A stretch of 64,000 nucleotides of DNA from Aliicoccus persicus_A (GTDB lineage Bacteria > Bacillota > Bacilli > Staphylococcales > Salinicoccaceae). The stretch is taken from assembly GCA_020741755.1 (NCBI GenBank), contig DYYI01000071.1, positions 41,090 to 105,089 on the forward strand, read 5' to 3'. A program made the position numbers and the translations under genes. A model generated the notes under the pieces. That model ran no database searches. It was not told the origin of the DNA and was given only the letters and a program-made list of their open reading frames with translations. Shown one piece after another: positions 54,556 to 63,610 of this stretch. Positions within the stretch are counted from its first letter, which is position 1; every line of letters begins with the position of its first letter.

Positions 54556-55311
54556 CTATTCTTCTACATTTCTCCAAAAGAGGTTTTTCATTCGTTTGAC
54601 ACTCGGTGGTGTTAACGCGTGACGCTCACCTTCAAATTCAAAATAGTCGTATGGATAATTTTTATCTTGTAAATAATCGATCAATATACGCGCATTTTCA
54701 ATATCGACTAACCGATCAATCGAACCATGTATAATTAACATTTTCGGTAGATGTATATCATGTAAAAATGCCTCGCGTGCATCATATGACTCAGGATCTT
54801 TTTTAGGATGCCCGACCATACGACGCATCATACCACGCAGATCTACACGTTCTTCGTACATTTGGTAAATCGAGCTAACCGCATTGAGCATAAGTAAACT
54901 ATGCACTTTCTCATGTCTGAGTGTATTCATTGCTTGTAATCCGCCACGAGAGAACGCAATTAAATTAATGCGTGCATCAGGATAGTGATGACGAAACATT
55001 TTTATTAATGCAACAACATCTTCTATGTCCGCGCCTGCAAGTTCATCCATTCCTTCACTACCGTTGCTACCACGATAATACGGTCCGACAACAATCGAAT
55101 CATCTCTCATGAATTGCAGAAGTCTGCCGAGTCTCACCCGCCCTACCTGACCTTTACCACCACGCAGATAGATATTGATGTTTTTTATATCATCCGCGTT
55201 TGGAGATACCATCAACGCACGCACGATATATTCGTCAGAATAATAGCTGACTTCATGTGCATTCCATTTTCTGTGTTCAAATGGATATTGCTTTTCACTT
55301 AAAAAATTCAT
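54556..55311 (-). CDS. Alpha/beta hydrolase (prolyl oligopeptidase-like, YtmA-type)
   Basis: 251 residues. Nucleophile elbow AFSRGGLQA (GxSxxG-type, Ser in FSRG), Asp near HGSIDRLVDIEN, His in GERHALTPPSVK: the Ser-Asp-His triad looks complete. The YLRGGKGQVGR and GPYYRGSNGSEG segments match dienelactone hydrolase/S9-type esterases. Substrate unknown. Its ATG is 17 bp inside the ytkD gene end, so translation is coupled with the Nudix gene; the pair is conserved in staphylococci. Confidence 0.87.
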   Translation of the reverse strand: MNFLSEKQYPFEHRKWNAHEVSYYSDEYIVRALMVSPNADDIKNINIYLRGGKGQVGRVRLGRLLQFMRDDSIVVGPYYRGSNGSEGMDELAGADIEDVVALIKMFRHHYPDARINLIAFSRGGLQAMNTLRHEKVHSLLMLNAVSSIYQMYEERVDLRGMMRRMVGHPKKDPESYDAREAFLHDIHLPKMLIIHGSIDRLVDIENARILIDYLQDKNYPYDYFEFEGERHALTPPSVKRMKNLFWRNVEE

Positions 55312-55753
55312 GACTTTTGCTCATTTCATATAGATATTGCACACATTGATCAAGAAGTAGCGGACTTTTCAGTTTTTCTTCGAGTTCATTTAAGTGACTG
55401 ACGAACACCGGACCTTGTGTTTCCAAGTAGTCATCTTGATTTTCAAGTGATAACACTTCTGCAAAAAATACAGCTTTAACAATTTCAGGATCACTGTCCA
55501 CACGATAAAAACCAATATAGTCTAATCGATTTATGTGTCCGCCTGTTTCTTCAAACAGTTCGCGCTTTGCTGCCTCTTCCATCGATTCACCAGGTTCAAT
55601 TTTACCACCTGGAAACTCAATACCCCTCAATGAATGGTGCGTCAGTAAATATTGTTTTTTATATTTTGGAATAATTAAGACATGTTCGATAGAGTCAGAA
55701 AATTGACCTACGTACAAATTCACATTATGATTATTCTTATCTATAAACTTCAT
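55295..55753 (-). CDS. Nudix hydrolase YtkD-like
   Basis: 152 residues with a canonical Nudix box GGKIEPGESMEEAAKRELFEETGG (Gx5Ex7REUxEExGU) at about 50-72. B. subtilis YtkD hydrolyses oxidised nucleotides (8-oxo-dGTP) and acts as an RNA pyrophosphohydrolase in some tests. Good length and motif, so likely active. Divergent from yidD. Confidence 0.9.
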   Translation of the reverse strand: MKFIDKNNHNVNLYVGQFSDSIEHVLIIPKYKKQYLLTHHSLRGIEFPGGKIEPGESMEEAAKRELFEETGGHINRLDYIGFYRVDSDPEIVKAVFFAEVLSLENQDDYLETQGPVFVSHLNELEEKLKSPLLLDQCVQYLYEMSKSHEFFK

Positions 55754-55804
55754 AAAAATGTCCTCAATCGATTATTTTCATTACAGTATAACGAGGTGAA
55801 ACCA

Positions 55805-56047
55805 TTGCAACGACTATTTATATACTTTGTTCGATTATATCAAAGATTCATATCGCCTTTATTTCCACCGTCTTGCCGTTTTGAACCGACCTGTTCAAAC
55901 TATGCAATCGAAGCGATTCAAGAACATGGCGCATTGAAAGGTACTTATCTCGGAACGAAACGTATTTTAAAATGTCATCCATTCCATCCAGGCGGCTATG
56001 ATCCTGTGCCGTTTAAAGAGAAAAAAGAATCTGAGAAGAGCAAATAA
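55805..56047 (+). CDS. yidD: YidD family membrane protein insertion efficiency factor
   Basis: 80 residues from a TTG start. The family block YQRFISPLFPPSCRFEPTCSNYAIEAI and the Cys pair C..C (CRFEPTC) and KCHPFHPGGYDPVP are diagnostic. The frame is open from 55682, but AGGTG lies six bases from the TTG at 55805, giving the normal YidD length; the upstream extension would overlap ytkD. YidD associates with YidC to help insert membrane proteins. Followed by the second 41-bp array. Confidence 0.9.
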   Translation: MQRLFIYFVRLYQRFISPLFPPSCRFEPTCSNYAIEAIQEHGALKGTYLGTKRILKCHPFHPGGYDPVPFKEKKESEKSK

Positions 56048-56059
56048 TCCCTCACGGGC

Positions 56060-56351
56060 AGGAAAATGGTTTTTCGTGTCTGTGAGCAAGTCTCATGGGA
56101 ACGCAAACCAATTTGCGTGTCAGTGAGCAAGTTTCATTGAAACGCAATTCAATCTGCGGGTCTGTGAGCAACTCTCATTGGAACGCAAATCAATCTGCGT
56201 GTCAGTGAGCAAGTCTCATTGGAACGCAATTCAATCTGCGTGTCTGTGAGCAACTCTCATTGGAACGCAAATCAATCTGCGTGTCTGTGAGCAACTCTCA
56301 TTGGAACGCAAACCAATCTGCGTGTCTATGAGGAAGTCTCATGGGCACAAA
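56060..56351. repeat. 41-bp tandem repeat array 2, about seven copies
   Basis: ACGCAA recurs at 56101, 56142, 56183, 56224, 56265 and 56306, exactly 41 bp apart, with partial copies at both ends. Each unit contains a dyad ACGCAAA-N4-TTTGCGT (perfect at 56101-56118, one mismatch elsewhere) and GTGAG-N5-CTCAT. Same length and alignable sequence as array 1 (43897-44265). It fills the gap between convergent yidD and menE, where no classical terminator was found. Confidence 0.95.
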
Positions 56352-56376
56352 ACTACTAAACACCTTCAAAAATACA

Positions 56377-57765
56377 TCAGAGATCTTTGTTAACTATAAA
56401 TTTCTCTCTATTCAACAATCTTGAAATCTTTCCAGTAGATGTCCGTTCGATTTCCCTAACAAACAATACATCTTTCGGATGTTTGTATCGTGATAACTTC
56501 TCATCAAACACGAGCTGAAGTCGAGAAATAATATTAGCTTCTTCTTCGCATTCTAATATCAATACTGGCACTTCACCCCACACATCATCTGCCTTTTTTA
56601 CAACGACACATTCAACATCAGGCAAAACACCGTGTACAACCTTTTCTATTTCACTCGGATAGATATTTTCTCCACCAGAGATGATTAAGTCTTGTCTTCG
56701 ATCTAAAATGTACAAATACCCTTCATCATCAATATGTCCGATATCTCCAGTATTAAAATATCCATCTGATGTATTAATCTCAGCATTTAAATACCCCGGT
56801 GTAACAACAGGCAAGTTGACCAGCACATTCGAATCCTCATTCAGTATGATTTCATTATTGATTATCTTTCCGACTGCACCGTCTAAAATTTTAGAGTCGT
56901 TATATGGAATCATTATCATTTGAGACATTGTTTCTGTCATACCATATGAGTTGAACACTCGAATATTCTGTTCTAAAGCCCGCTTCAACAGCGGTGTTCG
57001 AACACCAGCACCGCCAAGTAGTACACCTTCCAACCTAGTCCAATCAAATTCACAATCAATTAAGCGTTCAAGCATTATCGGGACAAAGCTCGTATGACTG
57101 ACTGCATGCGTGTTCATCAAATCAATAATTGACTGTTCATTGAATTTCTCATTGATAACAAGCGTGCACCCATTAATTAATGTTCGGAATACGATTGACA
57201 ATCCTGATATATGAAATATTGGATTGACGAGCAACCACACACTATCTTCTGAGTACCCCATACCTGCCCTACATCTCGTATCTGATGCGAAGTGATTGCC
57301 ATACGTTTGTTTGACCGCCTTCGCGCGTCCGGTCGTGCCTGAAGTAAACATAATCGATAAAATATCATCGTCATCATACGACTCAACTTCAAACGATACA
57401 CTATCCATATCCATCAATGATTCATATGAGTAAACAGTTAAAGAATCACTATGTAAAGGCTGGGTAGCAATGACCACATCGACGTCTACATCTGCAAGTT
57501 GCTTAGTAATTTCGTCATGTGTCAATCGACTATTAATCATAACGATTTCAACACCCACGAGCATACACGCATTGATTAAAAAGTAAGCGTCACTACTGTT
57601 ATGTATAAGGAGTCCGATGCGTTTCGTCTCCAGCGATTTAATGCGCTCGGCCAATGCCATGGATTGCTGATAAACCGCTTCAAACGTATAATTTTTATCT
57701 CTAAATATCATAGCGATTTTATGCGGATTATTATTATATTGTTCAATCAACCAGTGTGTGTTCAT
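56377..57765 (-). CDS. menE: 2-Succinylbenzoate-CoA ligase
   Basis: About 462 residues, adenylate-forming enzyme of menaquinone synthesis. Loop IMFTSGTTGRAKAVKQTYGNH, FNSYGMTETMSQM, YFNTGDIGHIDDEGYLYILDRRQDLIISGGENIYPSEIE and catalytic lysine in TSTGKISR. The frame opens at GTG 57771, but AGGAGG is best spaced for the ATG at 57765. Downstream of menB (about 60 bp), same strand. menC, next to menE in staphylococci, is not adjacent here. Confidence 0.93.
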   Translation of the reverse strand: MNTHWLIEQYNNNPHKIAMIFRDKNYTFEAVYQQSMALAERIKSLETKRIGLLIHNSSDAYFLINACMLVGVEIVMINSRLTHDEITKQLADVDVDVVIATQPLHSDSLTVYSYESLMDMDSVSFEVESYDDDDILSIMFTSGTTGRAKAVKQTYGNHFASDTRCRAGMGYSEDSVWLLVNPIFHISGLSIVFRTLINGCTLVINEKFNEQSIIDLMNTHAVSHTSFVPIMLERLIDCEFDWTRLEGVLLGGAGVRTPLLKRALEQNIRVFNSYGMTETMSQMIMIPYNDSKILDGAVGKIINNEIILNEDSNVLVNLPVVTPGYLNAEINTSDGYFNTGDIGHIDDEGYLYILDRRQDLIISGGENIYPSEIEKVVHGVLPDVECVVVKKADDVWGEVPVLILECEEEANIISRLQLVFDEKLSRYKHPKDVLFVREIERTSTGKISRLLNREKFIVNKDL

Positions 57766-57825
57766 GTACACACCTCCTTAAATTCAATTTAAAAAGAGAC
57801 CGATTGCTCAGTCTCTCGATTGATT

Positions 57826-58644
57826 CTATGGGAATTTAGGAAACTGATCGAAGTCAGGTTTGCGCTTCTCTTTGAATGCATCGCGTCCTTCTTTTGCTTC
57901 ATCTGTCGTGTAATAAAGTAATGTCGCATCACCAGCGAACTGTTGTAATCCTGCAAGTCCGTCTGTGTCGGCATTCATCGCTGCTTTTAGGAAACGCAGT
58001 GCAGTTGGTGAATGTTGCATAATTTCTTCACACCACTTCACTGTTTCATCTTCAAGTTCTGCAAGTGGTACAACTGTATTCACCAAGCCCATGTCCAGTG
58101 CTTCTTGCGCATCATACTGACGGCAAAGGTACCAAATCTCACGTGCTTTTTTATGGCCGACAATGCGTGCTAAATAACCCGAACCATATCCTGCATCGAA
58201 TGAGCCAACTTTAGGTCCTGTCTGACCGAATCTTGCATTATCTGCTGCAATTGATAAGTCACAGACGACGTTTAGTACTTGTCCTCCACCGATTGCCCAT
58301 CCAGCAACCATCGCGATGACTGGTTTAGGAATGACACGAATTAAGCGCTGTAAGTCGAGTACATTTAAACGTGGGATATCATCGTCCCCAACATAACCTC
58401 CGTGACCTCGTACACTTTGATCACCGCCTGAACAGAATGCCTTCTCGCCCTCACCTGTTAAGATAATCACAGATACTTCTTGATCATCACGTGCACGTGA
58501 AAATGCATCGATCATCTCATTTACCGTCAGCGGTGTAAATGCATTATGCACTTCTGGACGGTTAATCGTCACTTTACCTATGCCATTGTATTTCTCATAC
58601 TTAATCTCTTTATATTCTTTAACTGTTTGCCATTCTCTCGTCAT
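57826..58644 (-). CDS. menB: 1,4-Dihydroxy-2-naphthoyl-CoA synthase
   Basis: 272 residues, crotonase fold. The MenB-specific GGDQSVRGHGGY (bicarbonate-binding or active-site Asp region), AMVAGWAIGGGQVLNVVCDLSIA oxyanion loop and TGPKVGSFDAGYGSGYLAR are present; C-terminal PDFDQFPKFP is the family end. It closes the second ring of naphthoquinone. Two bases after the menH stop, part of menFDHB(E). Confidence 0.97.
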   Translation of the reverse strand: MTREWQTVKEYKEIKYEKYNGIGKVTINRPEVHNAFTPLTVNEMIDAFSRARDDQEVSVIILTGEGEKAFCSGGDQSVRGHGGYVGDDDIPRLNVLDLQRLIRVIPKPVIAMVAGWAIGGGQVLNVVCDLSIAADNARFGQTGPKVGSFDAGYGSGYLARIVGHKKAREIWYLCRQYDAQEALDMGLVNTVVPLAELEDETVKWCEEIMQHSPTALRFLKAAMNADTDGLAGLQQFAGDATLLYYTTDEAKEGRDAFKEKRKPDFDQFPKFP

Positions 58645-58646
58645 AA

Positions 58647-59438
58647 TTATTTCTCCTTCACTTGTTTTAAAAATAAATTGACTTCTGATAAAAATTCATC
58701 CGTTCGCTCGAGATGTACATTATGTGCAGCATCTTCGATGATTACGAGTGATGACTTCGGATGTTTTTCATCGATTACTGTGTTTATAGTAACAAACTTT
58801 TCATCCAATTCACCAACGATTAGAAGAATTGGTATGTCTACTTTTATAAACAAATCACCTAAGTATGGTTGCACACCCGTTCCGTAAACCATCAAACTCC
58901 GTGCCGCTTGCACTGGATCTTGAGACGCTCTATTCTCTTTTTGGAATTGATACGTTGATGGATCTAATCGTTTTTCAGACTCAAACAGCGGCATTTTCTC
59001 CCACTCCGATAAAAATCCATCAAAGTTATTCATCATATGTGTTGCTCGTTCTAAATCGATATTAAAGCGCGCTTGTTTCTTCTCTTCATCATCAATCCCA
59101 AGAGAGGTACTTTCCAATATTGCGGATTTAAATAATGTTGGATAGTAACACAATAGTGCACTTCCGATACGGCCACCCATTGAATAGCCGAAAAGATGTA
59201 GTTTCTTAAACTTTAAAGCGTCGATGACAGCCTTCACACGTTCGAGTACATCTAAAAAGGAAACATCAATGCTCTCAAGTTCACTATCACCAAAACCTGG
59301 CAGATCGATTGCAAGCACGTTCATCGATTTGCTTAGCTCTTGTGAAACGTCATTCAAACTATTCATATCTGCTAGGAACCCATGCAAAACGACGACAGTC
59401 TCATCAAAATTGTTATCAATAAATTTATAATTCAACAT
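58647..59438 (-). CDS. menH: 2-Succinyl-6-hydroxy-2,4-cyclohexadiene-1-carboxylate synthase
   Basis: About 263 residues, alpha/beta hydrolase fold. HGFLADMNSL oxyanion segment, nucleophile Ser in LFGYSMGGRIGSAL, Asp in VGELDEKF and His in DAAHNVHLE. The position between menD and menB supports MenH rather than a generic hydrolase. The ATG at 59438 is used instead of the TTG at 59441; it overlaps menD by 14 bp. Confidence 0.93.
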   Translation of the reverse strand: MLNYKFIDNNFDETVVVLHGFLADMNSLNDVSQELSKSMNVLAIDLPGFGDSELESIDVSFLDVLERVKAVIDALKFKKLHLFGYSMGGRIGSALLCYYPTLFKSAILESTSLGIDDEEKKQARFNIDLERATHMMNNFDGFLSEWEKMPLFESEKRLDPSTYQFQKENRASQDPVQAARSLMVYGTGVQPYLGDLFIKVDIPILLIVGELDEKFVTINTVIDEKHPKSSLVIIEDAAHNVHLERTDEFLSEVNLFLKQVKEK

Positions 59439-61101
59439 CAAGCCGACTCACCGCTTCAAATATTTTTTCTTTCAGTGACTGATGTGACTCTAGATTCATT
59501 GTGCGGTCTGTGATTATTTCAACGATGCGCCGACCTGGTTTTGATAAATCCAAGTGTTCCAACCCATCAACATCCTTAATACGTGAATAATCAAACTGGT
59601 AGAGCTGCGCGGCATGTTCAAACGACATATTCATTGGCGTACCAAATAAACGTTCAAAAACGGATGGTTCGCTGTATTGCGGTAAGAAGTTGAAAATACC
59701 ACCACCATTATTGTTAAACAGAATGATGTTGATATTGATATCTTCTAGTTTAGAAATTAACAACCCATTCATATCATGATAAAACGCTAAATCTCCGATG
59801 ATTAAAGTCACATTACGATGCTTAGCCATACCGAGTGCGGTTGATGTGACCCCGTCTATACCATTGACACCTCGGTTCGCAAAAATATCATGCACATTTT
59901 TCGTATCGTAACGCTCAACATCACGGACAGGCATACTATTAGAAACAAAAATCGCATGATCTTCTGGAATCATGTTGAGCAATTCATAGGTAAAACGACC
60001 TTCATCGTTATAATCAAGTACGCGACTATTCATCGTATTCGTTATCACATCATTTACTTTGTGTGTTGTGTCATAAAAATGATGATCAGCATTATCTATC
60101 ACAATTTGTTTTAAATGGGAATTGACCATTCCGACGAAGCTTTCATTTGGTAACGTCGGAAATGTTTTTAAATCCTTAAATTCACTGAAATATAGTTGTT
60201 TCGTTGACTCAGGTAGTTTTTTCAAAAATATATTCGTTGATTTAGAAGTAAATGGATCACCAACACGTATGATGAAGTCAAACGATTCTAGTAAGTCCTC
60301 TCGGTGATTTAATACATAACTAAATAATAAATCATGATTGGAGATGACATCTTCATTTTTTTGAACAAACTGTCGTGAGTCTGCAATAATCGGTACATTA
60401 AGTGTGGACAAGTATTCTACAGATTCGCTCAAGTCCACTTCTGTTGCGCCGAGTAAAATCAAACCGCGGCCACTCAATTCTATTTTACCGTCTAATCGAT
60501 GCTCGGTTATTACATCTGAATGTTTGGTAGAACGCGTAAACAAATCCAAGCGATTTAAATCAGGTAATAATGGCTCATCAATCTGAACATTTAGATGTAC
60601 GGGACCTTGCTCTGAACCACTCAGAAACTGAGATGCTTGATTGATTACTGCTTCAACTTCTCTCGTATCATTCAACTCCGGATTCGTAACATTGAGTTCA
60701 TAATAATAATTGACAAAGTTTTGATACATGTGCGTCTGATTCATCGTCTGAGGCGCACCAATATTTCTTAGTTCAGCTGGCCTGTCTGCTGTGATGACGA
60801 CTAGCGGTACATTTGCATACTTCGCTTCACTTACCGCTGGCGTATAGTTGGCAGCAGCTGTACCTGATGTACATATAATTGCAACCGGTCGTCTCGAACC
60901 TTTGTATAATCCAAGTGCAAAAAATGCTGCACTTCGTTCATCTGGATGAATATATGTCTTTAATTTTGGATGTAACTCAGCCGCAATTGCAAGCGGCGTA
61001 GAACGTGAACCAGGGCTAATGACAATTTCATCAACCCCGTGTTCATATAAACTATCAATCATTGTAAATACTTGCTCAGTCAACCGTGTCTTGTGGTTCA
61101 T
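59425..61101 (-). CDS. menD: 2-Succinyl-5-enolpyruvyl-6-hydroxy-3-cyclohexene-1-carboxylate synthase
   Basis: 558 residues, thiamine diphosphate enzyme joining isochorismate and 2-oxoglutarate. N-terminal SPGSRSTPLAIAA, GTAAANYTPAVSEA, and the ThDP/Mg-binding IGDLAFYHDMNGL and NNNGGGIFNFLPQ segments. Starts 26 bp inside menF, so it is translationally coupled. Confidence 0.97.
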   Translation of the reverse strand: MNHKTRLTEQVFTMIDSLYEHGVDEIVISPGSRSTPLAIAAELHPKLKTYIHPDERSAAFFALGLYKGSRRPVAIICTSGTAAANYTPAVSEAKYANVPLVVITADRPAELRNIGAPQTMNQTHMYQNFVNYYYELNVTNPELNDTREVEAVINQASQFLSGSEQGPVHLNVQIDEPLLPDLNRLDLFTRSTKHSDVITEHRLDGKIELSGRGLILLGATEVDLSESVEYLSTLNVPIIADSRQFVQKNEDVISNHDLLFSYVLNHREDLLESFDFIIRVGDPFTSKSTNIFLKKLPESTKQLYFSEFKDLKTFPTLPNESFVGMVNSHLKQIVIDNADHHFYDTTHKVNDVITNTMNSRVLDYNDEGRFTYELLNMIPEDHAIFVSNSMPVRDVERYDTKNVHDIFANRGVNGIDGVTSTALGMAKHRNVTLIIGDLAFYHDMNGLLISKLEDININIILFNNNGGGIFNFLPQYSEPSVFERLFGTPMNMSFEHAAQLYQFDYSRIKDVDGLEHLDLSKPGRRIVEIITDRTMNLESHQSLKEKIFEAVSRLDVEL

Positions 61102-62461
61102 CGTTAACCCCCAACAAATCCATCATCGGCTTGAATTTTACATGTGTTTCTTCAAGCTCAGATTCTACTTCTGATTCTTTTACGATCCCAACACCCGCAT
61201 ATAATGTCGCACTTCGATCTTTAATGAACATAGAACGGAGTGCTACTGCAAATTCTGCATCGTTATCCTCATGAATCAGTCCAAGTGGTGCCGCATATAA
61301 TCCTCGTGCACCAAATTCTTTCTTCACAATATATTCCATCGCAACATCCTTCGGTAACCCACCAGTCGCTGGTGTCGGATGAAATCGCTCTAGAATCGAG
61401 AAAATATTAACATCTTTTTTAAGTTTAGCTTCTATATCAGTCTCTAGATGATAGATAAAATTACTTGCTAAAATTTTTGGCATTTCACTATACTGCACTT
61501 CATCGGAAAATTCATTTAAATGATGAACGATTTCATCGGCAACGAGTTGATGCTCGTATTTATTTTTTTCGTCATGGAGTAATATGTCTTGATTCTTTTT
61601 ATCTTGTGAAGCATCAGTATCTTTTGCTATACTCCCTGCAATCGCACTCGTAAATAACGTTTCTCCTTTTATTTCATATAAACGCTCAGGCGTTTTCGAT
61701 ACAAAAATAGCACCATGATTTTCAAAATATATCGTATAGTTTTGCGTATCATGATCGAGTTGTTCAAAAATATAATTTGTATCGATTTCCTGCTTAAACA
61801 TGATTAAACGCTGGCGAGACAGTACGACTTTTACAAAGTCATCATCTAATCTATCTATCGTTTCTCTAACGAGTTCCTTCCATCCTTTAACAAACAAATC
61901 TTTAGAACGCGTAATTTCCGGAACTGTTACAGCACCAATTTTCGTTTTTGCAATGGTTGTAGACATCTCATGCACTTCATCTAAAATCTTATCTAAATCA
62001 ACATTTTTAATTTTATCGGTAATAATTAATACTTTGTTGACAAAATCAAATTGATATTTAGCTAGATGAAAACTCACAACATTAAAATCATTCCACTCAT
62101 CCGTTGTTTCTTCAGCTGCAAACTTCATGCCACCAAAAAGGCTTAAACTCGATTTGTTTTCATTTCCAAAATCGACATGCTGAATTGAATTAAACAGTTT
62201 ATCTTTGTTTTCCTGTAACTGCTCATCATCGAATTTAGAACGACTGATGCTCTTTATATATTGGATACCCACCTTGTTATATGTATGTGGCGCATTTTTA
62301 GAGCGATACCAATAGCGCTGTCCTTTGTGAGCATCAAAATAGTGTAGCACTTGTGTCGGTTCTAAATTAGAATCACCGAATGAAAAATGCATTGAAATAT
62401 ATTTCTTATCACCATTTATTTTTATTTTCTGTATTGCCTCACGGTAAAATTTAATATCCAC
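61076..62461 (-). CDS. menF: Isochorismate synthase
   Basis: 461 residues, chorismate-utilising enzyme. The C-terminal catalytic core shows GEtLFTSAIAGSIAKD, HLNEFSDEV, FHPTPATGGLPKDVAMEYI, RGLYAAPLGLIHED and YAGVGIVKESEVESELEETHVKF. Starts with GTG at 62461. First gene of the minus-strand menFDHBE cluster; divergent from menA. The menaquinone cluster implies respiration through a quinone pool. Confidence 0.94.
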   Translation of the reverse strand: MDIKFYREAIQKIKINGDKKYISMHFSFGDSNLEPTQVLHYFDAHKGQRYWYRSKNAPHTYNKVGIQYIKSISRSKFDDEQLQENKDKLFNSIQHVDFGNENKSSLSLFGGMKFAAEETTDEWNDFNVVSFHLAKYQFDFVNKVLIITDKIKNVDLDKILDEVHEMSTTIAKTKIGAVTVPEITRSKDLFVKGWKELVRETIDRLDDDFVKVVLSRQRLIMFKQEIDTNYIFEQLDHDTQNYTIYFENHGAIFVSKTPERLYEIKGETLFTSAIAGSIAKDTDASQDKKNQDILLHDEKNKYEHQLVADEIVHHLNEFSDEVQYSEMPKILASNFIYHLETDIEAKLKKDVNIFSILERFHPTPATGGLPKDVAMEYIVKKEFGARGLYAAPLGLIHEDNDAEFAVALRSMFIKDRSATLYAGVGIVKESEVESELEETHVKFKPMMDLLGVNDEPQDTVD

Positions 62462-62512
62462 CTAATACACTTCTTTCACACGATTAATAGTTTCATTTTA
62501 TCATTTATCCTG

Positions 62513-62541
62513 TTTACTGTGTTATATATAAAATATATTAT
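62513..62541 (+). promoter_or_regulatory. Predicted sigma-A promoter of menA
   Basis: TTTACT (62513-62518), 17-base spacer, TATTAT (62536-62541), 43 bp before the ATG. Confidence 0.55.
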
Positions 62542-62583
62542 GCTAGAATTAATGCGGATAAATTTTAGATAGGAGATTTTATA

Positions 62584-63498
62584 ATGCAAGGTACAGAAAC
62601 ACTCACGGGTTTTAAAAAGTATATCAATCTTACACGCCCCCATACATTAACTGCCAGCTTTGTTCCAATATTAGTGGGTTCAGCAGCAGCACTCGTCTAT
62701 GACACGATTCGCTTTGATATATTCATTTGCATGTTAATTGCTACGTTGTTGATTCAAAGTGCGACAAACATGTTCAATGAATATTTTGACTACAAGCGTG
62801 GATTAGATAGCAAGGAGTCTGTTGGAATTGCAGGTGCGATCGTTAGAAACGGAATGTCACCGCGTCAAGTGTTTACAATCGCAGTCGCATTTTATGTCAT
62901 CGCTGCATTGATTGGTCTGTACATCACATTCCAATCATCAATTATCGTTTTAATTATTGGATTGATTGGTATGGCTGTCGGTTATTTTTACACAGGTGGC
63001 CCATTTCCAATTTCATGGACACCGTTTGGAGAAATATTTGCAGGCTTATTCATGGGGACAATATTAATTGTATTGACGTTCTATATTCACTTAGGTGAGA
63101 TCAATAGCTTCATTATTTTATTATCGCTACCTGTTGCGATTACTATTGGACTGTTGAACATGGCAAATAATATTAGAGATCGTGTTAAAGATAAAAGAAG
63201 TGGACGTAGAACATACGTTATTCTAGTTGGTAAGAATACAGCTATTCTAACTGCAGCAATAGCACTTTTTATTGGCTATGTGATTATTTTATATATTGGA
63301 ACCATCCACGAAAACAGCAGCGTTTTTCTACTGCTTCCATTGCTATCTATTCCAATTGCTGTTGAAACGATTAAATTGCTACAACAAGGGAATAAACCTA
63401 TAGAACTAATTCCTGCAATGGCGTCAATGGGTAAATTAAATACGGTTTTAGGATTGCTTTTAACAATTGGTTTATTATTACAGGCGATATTTTACTAA
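62584..63498 (+). CDS. menA: 1,4-Dihydroxy-2-naphthoate polyprenyltransferase
   Basis: 304 residues, eight or nine membrane helices, UbiA family. The first prenyl-diphosphate motif NMFNEYFDYKRGLD and the second NNIRDRVKDKRSGRRT carry the metal-binding Asp residues. It attaches the isoprenoid tail to DHNA at the membrane. AGGAG ribosome binding site. Divergent from menF, the staphylococcal arrangement. Confidence 0.96.
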   Translation: MQGTETLTGFKKYINLTRPHTLTASFVPILVGSAAALVYDTIRFDIFICMLIATLLIQSATNMFNEYFDYKRGLDSKESVGIAGAIVRNGMSPRQVFTIAVAFYVIAALIGLYITFQSSIIVLIIGLIGMAVGYFYTGGPFPISWTPFGEIFAGLFMGTILIVLTFYIHLGEINSFIILLSLPVAITIGLLNMANNIRDRVKDKRSGRRTYVILVGKNTAILTAAIALFIGYVIILYIGTIHENSSVFLLLPLLSIPIAVETIKLLQQGNKPIELIPAMASMGKLNTVLGLLLTIGLLLQAIFY

Positions 63499-63548
63499 AG
63501 TTGAAAAATTACCATTGCGTGATTTAGTTCAAAATTCGTGTATCATGC

Positions 63549-63577
63549 TTGCTTATTGCTATTTCACGAATTATAAT
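63549..63577 (+). promoter_or_regulatory. Predicted sigma-A promoter of the right-edge lipoprotein gene
   Basis: TTGCTT (63549-63554), 17-base spacer, TATAAT (63572-63577), 33 bp before the ATG. Confidence 0.6.
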
Positions 63578-63610
63578 TGACTATGACTTAAAAAAATGGG
63601 GGGAAATTTA

